From positions 124,001-188,000 of the forward strand of contig NZ_CACSKD010000001.1 in the NCBI RefSeq assembly GCF_902706285.1: a stretch of DNA of 64,000 nucleotides, written 5' to 3'. The notes beneath the pieces are model-generated. The model searched no databases and was not told the DNA's origin. It saw only the letters and a program-made list of their open reading frames with translations. This DNA is from Rhizobium sp. 18055. Lineage in GTDB: Bacteria > Pseudomonadota > Alphaproteobacteria > Rhizobiales > Rhizobiaceae. A program made the position numbers and the translations under genes. This document shows positions 38,136 through 45,834 of this stretch, piece by piece; the stretch's first letter is position 1, and each line of letters begins with the position of its first letter.

Positions 38136-39022
38136 TTGGGAAGCTGTCCACCGAGGTTGATGCCGGGCGCCTTGATCATGTTGTTCTCGAGGCCCCACTT
38201 CTTCATGATCGCGGCATAGGTACCGTTATCGATCAGCACCTTAATCGCATCGACCATGATGGGACCGAGCGGCGAACCCTTCGGCACGACGGCGCCCTGG
38301 AATATGTCCTCGAAGCCGTTCTTCTGGCCAACGCCGGTCAGTTCCAGCTGGCCGTTGGCCTGGCTGACGAAATAGGTGAGCGGCGCCTGCGAGGAGAAGA
38401 AGGCGTCGGCGCGCTTGGAACGGACGGCGAGGATCGAGCTCGGCTGATCGGTATAGGACTGCACCTCGACTGCATCCTTGCCGTCGGCCTTGCACTTGTC
38501 GGACTGGGCCTTGATCACTCGCTCGGCAGAGCCGCCGGCCATGACGGAGATACGCTGACCGCAGGCGGTGTCGAGTGACGTGATACCCTTGGGGTTGCCC
38601 TTCTGAGCGGCGAAGACGACGAATTCCTGCACCCAATCGACAAAATCATTGGCGGCTTCGCGATCCTTGTAGTCGCCGACCGGGCCGAAGGCGAACTGGT
38701 AGCGGCCGGAGTTGACGCCGGCGAGCAATGCCGGAAGACCGCCGACGGTCTCGTGCTCGATCTTGACGCCGAGCACTTCGCCGAGTGCTTCGGTCAGATC
38801 GGCGCTGGCGCCGGTCATGACGGTGCCGGTCACGATCTCGTAGGGAGGGAATGAACCGTTGTTGACCGAGATCATCTTGCCTGACGTCTTGATGGCATCC
38901 GGCAGCTTGGCATGCAGGTCTGCGTTGACCGAGAGCTTCGGCAGAGCTGCGTCCTCAGCCATTGCGGCACCCGAGATCATCACGCCTGCCAAGGCAAGGT
39001 AGGTCATTTTCTTCAGCGACAT
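38132..39022 (-). CDS. Amino acid-type ABC transporter substrate-binding protein (family 3)
   Basis: A 296-aa periplasmic binding protein of the SBP_bac_3 fold. Signal peptide about 1-22 (AAMAED at cleavage). Recognised parts: PPYEIVTGTVMTGASADLTEALG, the ligand-carboxylate Arg region VNSGRYQFAFGPVGDYKDRE, and DAFFSSQAPL. The ATG at 39022 is preferred over one two codons upstream because GGGGA is then 8 bases away. It directly overlaps the permease gene. The ligand is unknown. Confidence 0.9.
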   Translation of the reverse strand: MSLKKMTYLALAGVMISGAAMAEDAALPKLSVNADLHAKLPDAIKTSGKMISVNNGSFPPYEIVTGTVMTGASADLTEALGEVLGVKIEHETVGGLPALLAGVNSGRYQFAFGPVGDYKDREAANDFVDWVQEFVVFAAQKGNPKGITSLDTACGQRISVMAGGSAERVIKAQSDKCKADGKDAVEVQSYTDQPSSILAVRSKRADAFFSSQAPLTYFVSQANGQLELTGVGQKNGFEDIFQGAVVPKGSPLGPIMVDAIKVLIDNGTYAAIMKKWGLENNMIKAPGINLGGQLPK

Positions 39023-39061
39023 GTTCATTCCCCTTTTTGATTGCGGTATTGATAGTCCAGG

Positions 39062-40042
39062 TTACGCGGCAAGGCCCGTTCGGCTGCCATCGGTATCGAA
39101 TTCGAAGAGTTCCAGAGGCGAAAGCTGCCGTGGCAGGATGCCCTGCGCATGGAGTTCACCGGCGAAATCGACGATCATCTTGTGGTTTGCGGCAAGCCCA
39201 CTCGCGTCCCAGCCTTCCGGCAGTTCAAGCGAAGTCTTGAGCAATTCGTCGAACATCCAGGGCGAGGTATCGGCATATTTGCGGCGCTTGCTCAACCAAA
39301 CACGCTGGGATTCGTCGATGACCTGACTGAGTTCGGAGATGATCCAAGGATTTTCCGCCACGATCTCTGCCTTGATGCCGATGAGGTGCATGCCCGGTAC
39401 ATATCCCACCTCTTCGAAATATCGACGCTCGGCGCCGCGGAAATCGGAAAGAACCTGGCGGAACGGTGAACCATTGGCAAAATAGCCATCCGGCATGAAC
39501 GGCGTGAAGATGGCGTCGAGCTTGCCTTCCTTCAGCAGATCGATCATCGGCCGTTCACCGGGAGCTGCCTCGATGCGGCCCTCGCGACCGAAGCCATCAA
39601 GGCGATCGGTGATCGGGTGCGCTTCGGTGAGGCGCCCGGCATACCACATCGCATCCTCGACATTGACACCTTCGCGGCGAAGAGCGGCACGCGTCCATGT
39701 GTTGCCCGAGTCGCGCCAGCCGGTCACGCCGATGCGCTTGCCGGCGAGCTGCGACAGCTCGGTGATCGGGCTGTCCTTCATGGTGATGACGCAACGATGG
39801 CGAAAACCGCGCATGATGAAGTTCGGAATGCCGACCACGCTCTTGTCGCCGTCGATGCAAAGCTGCGTATAGCGGCTGAAGGACATTTCGGCGGCATCGC
39901 AGGTATCGCTCTTGCCGACATGGGAGACGAGCGTGCCAACGCGCTCGACCTTGATGTCAAGCTTCGACGACGAAACATCGCCGAGAATAAGAGGCGTCAT
40001 GTAGTCCCAGTCACGCAGGGCAAGACGAAGAGTAATCGGCAT
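39062..40042 (-). CDS. 4,5-dihydroxyphthalate decarboxylase-like / NMT1-type ligand-binding protein without signal peptide
   Basis: A 326-aa protein of the family that includes Pht5-type 4,5-dihydroxyphthalate decarboxylases, built on the periplasmic binding protein fold. Segments: CDAAEMSFSRYTQLCIDGD, GIPNFIMRGFRHRC, LAGKRIGVTGWRDSGNTWTR and LKEGKLDAIFTPFMP. No signal peptide is visible, so it is cytoplasmic and may be an enzyme (decarboxylase or hydrolase) rather than a transport protein. The ATG at 40042 is chosen for spacing to GAG; one two codons upstream is possible. It is the first gene of the operon divergent from the MocR gene. Confidence 0.82.
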   Translation of the reverse strand: MPITLRLALRDWDYMTPLILGDVSSSKLDIKVERVGTLVSHVGKSDTCDAAEMSFSRYTQLCIDGDKSVVGIPNFIMRGFRHRCVITMKDSPITELSQLAGKRIGVTGWRDSGNTWTRAALRREGVNVEDAMWYAGRLTEAHPITDRLDGFGREGRIEAAPGERPMIDLLKEGKLDAIFTPFMPDGYFANGSPFRQVLSDFRGAERRYFEEVGYVPGMHLIGIKAEIVAENPWIISELSQVIDESQRVWLSKRRKYADTSPWMFDELLKTSLELPEGWDASGLAANHKMIVDFAGELHAQGILPRQLSPLELFEFDTDGSRTGLAA

Positions 40043-40082
40043 TAGCATTCACTCACAATAGTTCTTGTCTGGCCCATGATTA

Positions 40083-40128
40083 AATGTTCAAATAATACTG
40101 ATCAAATGTTATTACGTTATTGAACATT
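40083..40128. promoter_or_regulatory. Candidate MocR operator: repeated AATGTT half-sites
   Basis: AATGTTCAA (40083-40091) and its exact inverse TTGAACATT (40120-40128) bracket a third direct half-site AAATGTT (40104-40110), all in the AT-rich 100-bp gap between the divergent operon and MocR gene. MocR proteins bind direct or inverted repeats in such positions. Confidence 0.6.
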
Positions 40129-40143
40129 AATTTTGGTGGAAAA

Positions 40144-41472
40144 ATGAGCGAAATTCGGGACGCAATCTGGTTTGCTGAAAAAATAACCGATCGGACGATC
40201 CGGGGGATTGCCATCGAGACCAGCGCCCTGATCCGCGGCGGCGCGTTGCCCGTCGGCACCAAGCTGCCTGCCATCCGCGATCTCGCCTTTGCGCTCGGCA
40301 TAAGCCCTGCAACCATCTCCGAAGCCTGGAGCGAGTTGCGGCGCCAGAAGATCATCAGCGGCCGCGGCCGCAACGGCACATGGGTGAGCGGCGATCGCTT
40401 CGTCGCAAAACCTGAACGGCTCGCCAGTTCCGGCAACTATGGCGTGGACGTGCTGAACCTGACAGCGGCAGTGCCGGACGTAACCCTGCTTCCAAACCTT
40501 ACCGAGGCGATGGTCTACGGGGCATCCGCGGAAAACCTGAACAGCTATGAGCGCAGCCGCATCCTGCCGGAACTGGAAGCCGCCGTCCGGGAAACCTGGC
40601 CCTACGAGCCTGAAGCGTTTCTCGCGACCAACGGCGGCTACAACGCCGTCTATACGATGATGAACGCGTTGGTGATGCCGGGCGCCGCCGTTGCGATCGA
40701 GAATCCAACCGGAATGAGGCTTCTGGATATTCTGGAGGATCGTGGCGCCCGCATCGTTCCGGTCGAATGCGATCATCACGGGCCGTTGCCCTCCTCTCTT
40801 GAGGCAGCGATGAAGTACCGGCCCGTAGCCTTCATCTTCCAGCCGCGCGTGCATTCCGTCACCGGCCAAAGTGTCAGCACCGAGCGAATGAGCCGCCTGG
40901 CCGAAATCCTTCGAAACACCGATACGCTGATCGTCGAAGACGATGGCATTGCCGATATTGCCGATCAGCCGCGTCAGTCGCTTGGGCATCTCTTTCCCGA
41001 GCGGGTCATCCACATTTTCTCTTTTTCGAAGACGCACGGACCGGATCTGCGCCTTGCGGTGCTTTCCAGTTCGCGGGCGATCGTCGAACAGATCCAGTCC
41101 TACCGCAGCTTCAGCGCCGGCTGGACAAGTCGCATCCTGCAGGCCGCCGGCGCCTGGCTGATCCGCGATCCGGCAACGCAAGAAATCCTCCAGCGCGCCA
41201 AGGCGATTTATGCGCGACGGCGTGGCGACCTCGTGCGGGCGCTGCAGGATCGGAACATCGATGCAGCACACGGCTGCGGCCTGAGCGCCTGGGTTCCGGT
41301 GTCATCGGAACCGTTTGCGATGGTCACACTTGCCGCACGCGGGATTGCCGTCCATCCCGGCGCCAAGTTTTCGCTGTTGCCGGGCAACTACCTGCGCGTG
41401 GCGACCGCCACACTCTCCGATCGCTGCATCGAGGTCGCGGATTCGATCGCACTGGCGGCCTCTCACGATTGA
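40144..41472 (+). CDS. MocR-type regulator (GntR helix-turn-helix plus aminotransferase-like domain)
   Basis: A 442-aa PLP-binding regulator. The N-terminal winged helix (about 15-75) has GTKLPAIRDLAFALGISPATISEAWSEL. The fold-type I aminotransferase domain (about 95-435) carries the PLP Lys in FSFSKTHGPDLRL, the VEDDGIADI Asp region and NPTGM. MocR regulators sense an amino acid or amine through PLP. The ATG at 40144 follows GGTGGA; an upstream TTG is unlikely. Divergent from the amidohydrolase/amino acid importer operon, which it probably controls. Confidence 0.93.
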   Translation: MSEIRDAIWFAEKITDRTIRGIAIETSALIRGGALPVGTKLPAIRDLAFALGISPATISEAWSELRRQKIISGRGRNGTWVSGDRFVAKPERLASSGNYGVDVLNLTAAVPDVTLLPNLTEAMVYGASAENLNSYERSRILPELEAAVRETWPYEPEAFLATNGGYNAVYTMMNALVMPGAAVAIENPTGMRLLDILEDRGARIVPVECDHHGPLPSSLEAAMKYRPVAFIFQPRVHSVTGQSVSTERMSRLAEILRNTDTLIVEDDGIADIADQPRQSLGHLFPERVIHIFSFSKTHGPDLRLAVLSSSRAIVEQIQSYRSFSAGWTSRILQAAGAWLIRDPATQEILQRAKAIYARRRGDLVRALQDRNIDAAHGCGLSAWVPVSSEPFAMVTLAARGIAVHPGAKFSLLPGNYLRVATATLSDRCIEVADSIALAASHD

Positions 41473-41579
41473 GGCAGTGAGGGTGACGGCGTTAGCCTCG
41501 GACGCACCTTCATTATTCAGGGTTTCAGCCCGCTGCGGATCACGCGACACTGTGAGTCGCGATCACGGGAGGAAGACCA

Positions 41580-42413
41580 GTGAAGATAGCTGCCACGCAG
41601 ACCTTTGTTTCTGCTGATATCTCGGCGAATGGCCAGTCAATACGCTCGATGATTTCGCGGGCTGCCGAAGGCGGTGCCCGATTGGTCAGCTTCTGCGAAG
41701 GTGCGCTATCCGGCTATTCCAAATTCCAGGTGCTGACGCCGGATGATTGGGCTCGCTTTGACTGGACGGCCCAGGAGATCGAATTGCGAGCGATTGCCGA
41801 TCTTTGCAAGAGGCAAGGCATTTTCGCGGTTGTCGGCGGAGCGCATCGACTGTCAATTGGCCACCCCCCGCACAACTGCCTCTATGCTCTTGGCGATAAA
41901 GGCGATCTCCTGACGCGATATGACAAGCGCTTTCTGTCGAACGCCGAACTCGGCGGCTGGTACACGCCGGGTACGGAACCTGTGACGATCGACGTCGATG
42001 GCTACAAGTTCGGCTTCGCGATCTGCATTGAATCACAGTTTCCGGAGGTGTTTTCTGACTATGAGGGGATGGGCGTCGATGCCGTTCTTTTCTCGTCCTA
42101 CGGCATTCTCGACTATTTTCAGCTCGCGCTGCGGGCGCATGCCGGTCTGAATTGCCTGTGGATCGGTGGATCGACACCAGTGCAGAAGGCGCACAAGGGA
42201 CCGGCTGGGGTGATCGGACCTGACGGAGAATGGACGGCGCGCTGCGCGCCTGCACAGGAACCGGACTTGGCCATCTCAGAGCTAGACCGGAACGATCCGC
42301 ACTATATTCCGCTGCAGAAAGCCAGGCCATGGCGCGCCAGAGCACGGCAGGGTGATATTTACCGGGAAAAAATGGTTGTCCATCCGCGAAGCAGCAATAG
42401 GACCACCTATTGA
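41580..42413 (+). CDS. Carbon-nitrogen hydrolase (nitrilase superfamily amidase)
   Basis: A 277-aa member of the nitrilase superfamily. The catalytic triad is visible: Glu at about 40 (FCEGALSGY), Lys about 118 (YDKRFLSNAE) and Cys about 150 (FAICIESQFPE). It hydrolyses a non-peptide C-N bond such as an amide or carbamoyl group. The GTG at 41580 is preceded by GGGAGGAAG. It follows the MocR gene by about 107 bp on the same strand and may belong to the same catabolic set. Confidence 0.88.
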   Translation: MKIAATQTFVSADISANGQSIRSMISRAAEGGARLVSFCEGALSGYSKFQVLTPDDWARFDWTAQEIELRAIADLCKRQGIFAVVGGAHRLSIGHPPHNCLYALGDKGDLLTRYDKRFLSNAELGGWYTPGTEPVTIDVDGYKFGFAICIESQFPEVFSDYEGMGVDAVLFSSYGILDYFQLALRAHAGLNCLWIGGSTPVQKAHKGPAGVIGPDGEWTARCAPAQEPDLAISELDRNDPHYIPLQKARPWRARARQGDIYREKMVVHPRSSNRTTY

Positions 42414-42653
42414 TAGCTCACATGTCTGCTTGGGAACGCGCCGCCATTTGATGGCTGGGACAGCAGCCGCGCTTTGCCGGCGCTTCTGCGAGATCTCAAT
42501 AATGTCGTCGTGCCGAGCGTGGATTGCGGATGCTCGGCGACAACCACGCTTGACACAAAAGCAAAGTGACTTAATCTAGTTGGTGGATCGGAGGAAGCTT
42601 GTTGTTGTGGAGGCAGCGGCCCGGATGTGATCCTAAATCGGGAGGAATGACTG

Positions 42654-43955
42654 GTGAGGAACAGGATACTCATGCTCGCCCTGCTGGCGAGTTCGTGCCT
42701 TGGAGCGCCCTTGGCCGCGACCGCGCAAGATCTGATCACCGGCGATATCGTCGGCAAGGCGGACGCGCCCAACAAGCTGGTCTTCCGGATGACCACGGAT
42801 GGCCCTCGCAGCAACGAGCCGGCTTATGCCGAGGGCTACAGCAAGCTTTTCAACGATTTCATCGGCAAGCGCCCGGACTGGCAGATCGAGCTGCAGATGA
42901 TGTCCGGAGACATCGGGCAGGAACAGGCGCGCATGCTGGAACAGGCGAAGTCGGGCTCGGCGCCGGATTGCGCGGCCGTCGATTCCTTCGTGCTGCCGCT
43001 ATTCAAGAAGGCAGGCGTCCTACAGTCCTTCTCGCCCTATTTCAGCAAGGAAGAGATCGGTCAGCTGTTTCCGTTCATCCGCGACGGGATCACCGGCACC
43101 GATGGCAACATCTATGCATGGTGGTGGTCGACAGACCTGCGTGTGCTCTATCGCAACAAATCGATCGTGCCTGATGCGCCGCAGACCTGGGATGACCTGA
43201 AGAAGGCCGCGTTGCATTCTGTCGAGGAGGGCATGGAAGGCGTTCTCTTCAATGGCGGTCGCTATGAAGGCACCACCTTCGACTGGCTGGCGAACTTCTG
43301 GGGTCAGGGCGGCAAGCTCGTCGATGACGAGGGCAAGCCGGTGTTCGGCGAAGGCGACAACCGTGAGAAGTTCATCAAGGCGGTGAATTACTATCGTGAT
43401 CTCGTGGAATCAGGCGCGGCGCCGAAGCGCGTCGCAACGATCGGCAACTACGACGACTTCAACGCTGCGGCCGCAGCCGGCACCACCGCGCTCTTCGTCG
43501 GCGGCAACTGGCAGTATGCGCAGCTGAAGACGGCACTCGAGCCGGAGGATTTTGCCAACTGGACCTTCTCGCCGCTCCCCGGCCCGACAGCCGACCAGCG
43601 ATCGACAGGGACGGGCGGCTGGACGGTTGCCGCCTTCAGCAAGGACGCCGCGAAGGTAAAGGTCTGCGCCGATCTCGCCCGCGAGATCTATATGGGCCCG
43701 GCCAATGCGCTGCAGGAACAATTGCCGACCCGCGCCGATCTCTACGACAAGTACCAGGTCTTCTCGACACCTGCGAACAAGACCTTTGCCGAAGCGTTGA
43801 AGGTCGGTCAGGCGCGGCCGGGTGCGGCGGTTTATCCTGAAATATCCAATCAGATCCAGGTCATGATGGGCAAGGTTCTGACCGGCACGCAGGCAACCGA
43901 CGCTGCTGTCGATGAGGCGTTTGCCGCAGCGCTCAGTGCCTTCAAGCGCAGCTGA
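42654..43955 (+). CDS. Sugar ABC transporter substrate-binding protein
   Basis: A 433-aa class 1 carbohydrate binding protein. Signal peptide about 1-24 (LAATAQD). The mature part has VFRMTTDGPRSNEPAYAEGY and the central IYAWWWSTDLRVLYRNKSIV, WDDLKKAALH and FVGGNWQYAQL segments. The start is a GTG after GGGAGG. The first gene of an operon with two permeases and a GH38 alpha-mannosidase, so the ligand is probably a mannose-containing saccharide; this is from context. Confidence 0.9.
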   Translation: MRNRILMLALLASSCLGAPLAATAQDLITGDIVGKADAPNKLVFRMTTDGPRSNEPAYAEGYSKLFNDFIGKRPDWQIELQMMSGDIGQEQARMLEQAKSGSAPDCAAVDSFVLPLFKKAGVLQSFSPYFSKEEIGQLFPFIRDGITGTDGNIYAWWWSTDLRVLYRNKSIVPDAPQTWDDLKKAALHSVEEGMEGVLFNGGRYEGTTFDWLANFWGQGGKLVDDEGKPVFGEGDNREKFIKAVNYYRDLVESGAAPKRVATIGNYDDFNAAAAAGTTALFVGGNWQYAQLKTALEPEDFANWTFSPLPGPTADQRSTGTGGWTVAAFSKDAAKVKVCADLAREIYMGPANALQEQLPTRADLYDKYQVFSTPANKTFAEALKVGQARPGAAVYPEISNQIQVMMGKVLTGTQATDAAVDEAFAAALSAFKRS

Positions 43956-43965
43956 GGTGACGATG

Positions 43966-43998
43966 TCTTGGCGCGGGACACGAACCCGCGCCAAGACG
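43966..43998 (+). other. Perfect 13-bp hairpin between binding-protein and permease genes
   Basis: GTCTTGGCGCGGG pairs with CCCGCGCCAAGAC over a 7-base loop, 10 bp after the binding-protein stop. There is no following T-run, so it is likely an mRNA-stabilising or partial-termination stem. Confidence 0.75.
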
Positions 43999-44040
43999 CC
44001 GACCGCCTGACCTTTCAATGACATATGACCGGACGGATCG

Positions 44041-44973
44041 ATGACCAATCTGAGCATTGCGGCCGAGAGCGCCGAACCGAGCCGCAGACGGATCGCACGG
44101 CGGCGGCACCCTTCGCCGGCCCCGTGGCTGCTCCCGCTCATTCTGGTGCTCGGCGTCTTCTATCTTTATCCGCTGCTCGACGTCTTCCGCTTCGCCTTCA
44201 CCAACATCTCGCTGGTCGGCGGCGAGGAGACATACACGCTGCAAACCATCGTCAACACGCTGTCGAAGCCGGAGCTGCTGCAGATCCTCTGGGTCACCTT
44301 CGTCTTCACCGGCTCCAGCGTGGTCGCCCAGCAGATGCTCGGCCTCTTCATCGCCCAGGTGGTGGTGCGCAGCGAGAGCCGCGGCCTGGTCGGCTCGACC
44401 ATCGTGCGGACCACCGCGTTGATCGCCTGGGTGGTTCCCGGCATCGCCGGCGGCATCATCTGGAAGATGCTGTTCAACGAAGCCCCCTTCGGCGGCCTCA
44501 ACAGCCTGCTCCGGATGATGGGCTCTCCGCCGGTGCAGTGGCTGTCTGACCCTGACATGGTGATGTGGTCGGTGGTGATCTCCAACGTCTGGCGCGGCAC
44601 GGCCTTTTCGATGGTGGTCATGTATGCAGCGATCAAGGCGATCGATCCGGAACTCTACGAGGCTGCCGAGATGGATGGCGCCAATGCCTGGCACCGGCTG
44701 CGTTACATCACCCTGCCGCAGCTTCGCGCCGCTATTCTGGTCAACATGATCCTGATCACCATCCAGACGCTCAACACCTTCGACGCGATCATCTCGTTGA
44801 CCGGCGGCGGCCCCGGCAGAGCGACCGAAGTTCTATCGCTTTACACCTTCAACGTCGTGTTCAGGAACTACGATCTGGCCGCCGGTTCGGTGCTGTCGAT
44901 CCTGATGCTGGTCATCAGTCTCAGCCTGGCGCTTGTATATGCCCGCTTCCTGCCAAAGGGAGAACCGGCATGA
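44041..44973 (+). CDS. Sugar ABC transporter permease (MalF/UgpA type)
   Basis: A 310-aa permease with about six membrane helices after a basic N-terminal tail. It begins its first helix at PWLLPLILVLGVFYLYPL. EAA loop: ELYEAAEMDGANAWHRLRYITLPQLR; family segments SLTGGGPGRATEVLSLY. Its stop overlaps the next permease start by four bases. Confidence 0.94.
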   Translation: MTNLSIAAESAEPSRRRIARRRHPSPAPWLLPLILVLGVFYLYPLLDVFRFAFTNISLVGGEETYTLQTIVNTLSKPELLQILWVTFVFTGSSVVAQQMLGLFIAQVVVRSESRGLVGSTIVRTTALIAWVVPGIAGGIIWKMLFNEAPFGGLNSLLRMMGSPPVQWLSDPDMVMWSVVISNVWRGTAFSMVVMYAAIKAIDPELYEAAEMDGANAWHRLRYITLPQLRAAILVNMILITIQTLNTFDAIISLTGGGPGRATEVLSLYTFNVVFRNYDLAAGSVLSILMLVISLSLALVYARFLPKGEPA

Positions 44974-45812
44974 GACATTCGCGACAGGATCGCATCGGCG
45001 ATCTCTTCAGCTACCTCTTCCTGTTCGTGACGTTCGTGTTCTTCGCCTGGCCGCTGCTGTGGCTGTTGTCGCTGGCACTCAGGACCCGCAAGGAGGTTTT
45101 CCTCGGCGTCTCGCGGCTGATCCCGAAGGCGCCGACGCTGGAGAATTTCGCCACCATCCTTTCCTCCGACAAGTTCGCCGGATACCTCTGGAACGCGCTG
45201 ATCCTATCGACCTCGAGCGCCATAGGCTGCCTGATCGTCGCCTTACCGGCAGCCTATGCTTTTTCGCGCTTTCCGTTTCGCGGCAAGGGTCCATGGATGA
45301 TGGTGCTGCTCGCCTTCCAGATGATCTCGCCACTTGTCATCATGGTGCCGCTCTACCGCTATATGGCGAAGATAGGTCTCACCGACAGCCATTTCGGGGC
45401 AACGATGGTCTATATCGCGCTTGCCGTGCCGATGGTCACCTGGATTCTCAAGGGCTTCATCGACGGCATACCCCGCAGCCTCGACGAGGCAGCGCTGATC
45501 GACGGGTGCAGCCATTTTGCCGTCTTCTGGCGGATCATCCTGCCTCTGTCGACGCAGGGGATCGCGTCCGCCTTCATCATCTCGGTGATCGCCGGCTGGT
45601 CGCAGTTCCTCGTTCCGTTCCTGCTGATCAGCAAGGAGTCCCTGACGCCGATCGGCGTCGGGATATTCCAGTATGCCGGCACCCAGAACGACTCGTCCAT
45701 CCAGCTTCTGGCCGCTGCCTGCCTCGTCTCCGTGGTCCCCGCCATCGTCGCCTTTCTCTCGCTCCAACGGCTCATCCTCGGCGCCATGACGGCTGGCGCC
45801 GTCAAGGGCTGA
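44970..45812 (+). CDS. Sugar ABC transporter permease (MalG type)
   Basis: A 280-aa permease starting MRHSRQDRIGDLFSYLFL at the ATGA overlap with the previous gene. Six helices; EAA loop SLDEAALIDGCSHFAVFWRIILPLS; tail AMTAGAVKG. An open frame extends upstream in this phase but overlaps the previous permease and is not real. No ATPase gene follows: the next gene is the alpha-mannosidase, 22 bp on. Confidence 0.94.
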   Translation: MRHSRQDRIGDLFSYLFLFVTFVFFAWPLLWLLSLALRTRKEVFLGVSRLIPKAPTLENFATILSSDKFAGYLWNALILSTSSAIGCLIVALPAAYAFSRFPFRGKGPWMMVLLAFQMISPLVIMVPLYRYMAKIGLTDSHFGATMVYIALAVPMVTWILKGFIDGIPRSLDEAALIDGCSHFAVFWRIILPLSTQGIASAFIISVIAGWSQFLVPFLLISKESLTPIGVGIFQYAGTQNDSSIQLLAAACLVSVVPAIVAFLSLQRLILGAMTAGAVKG

Positions 45813-45834
45813 TGTCTTTTACAAACCTCAGGAT

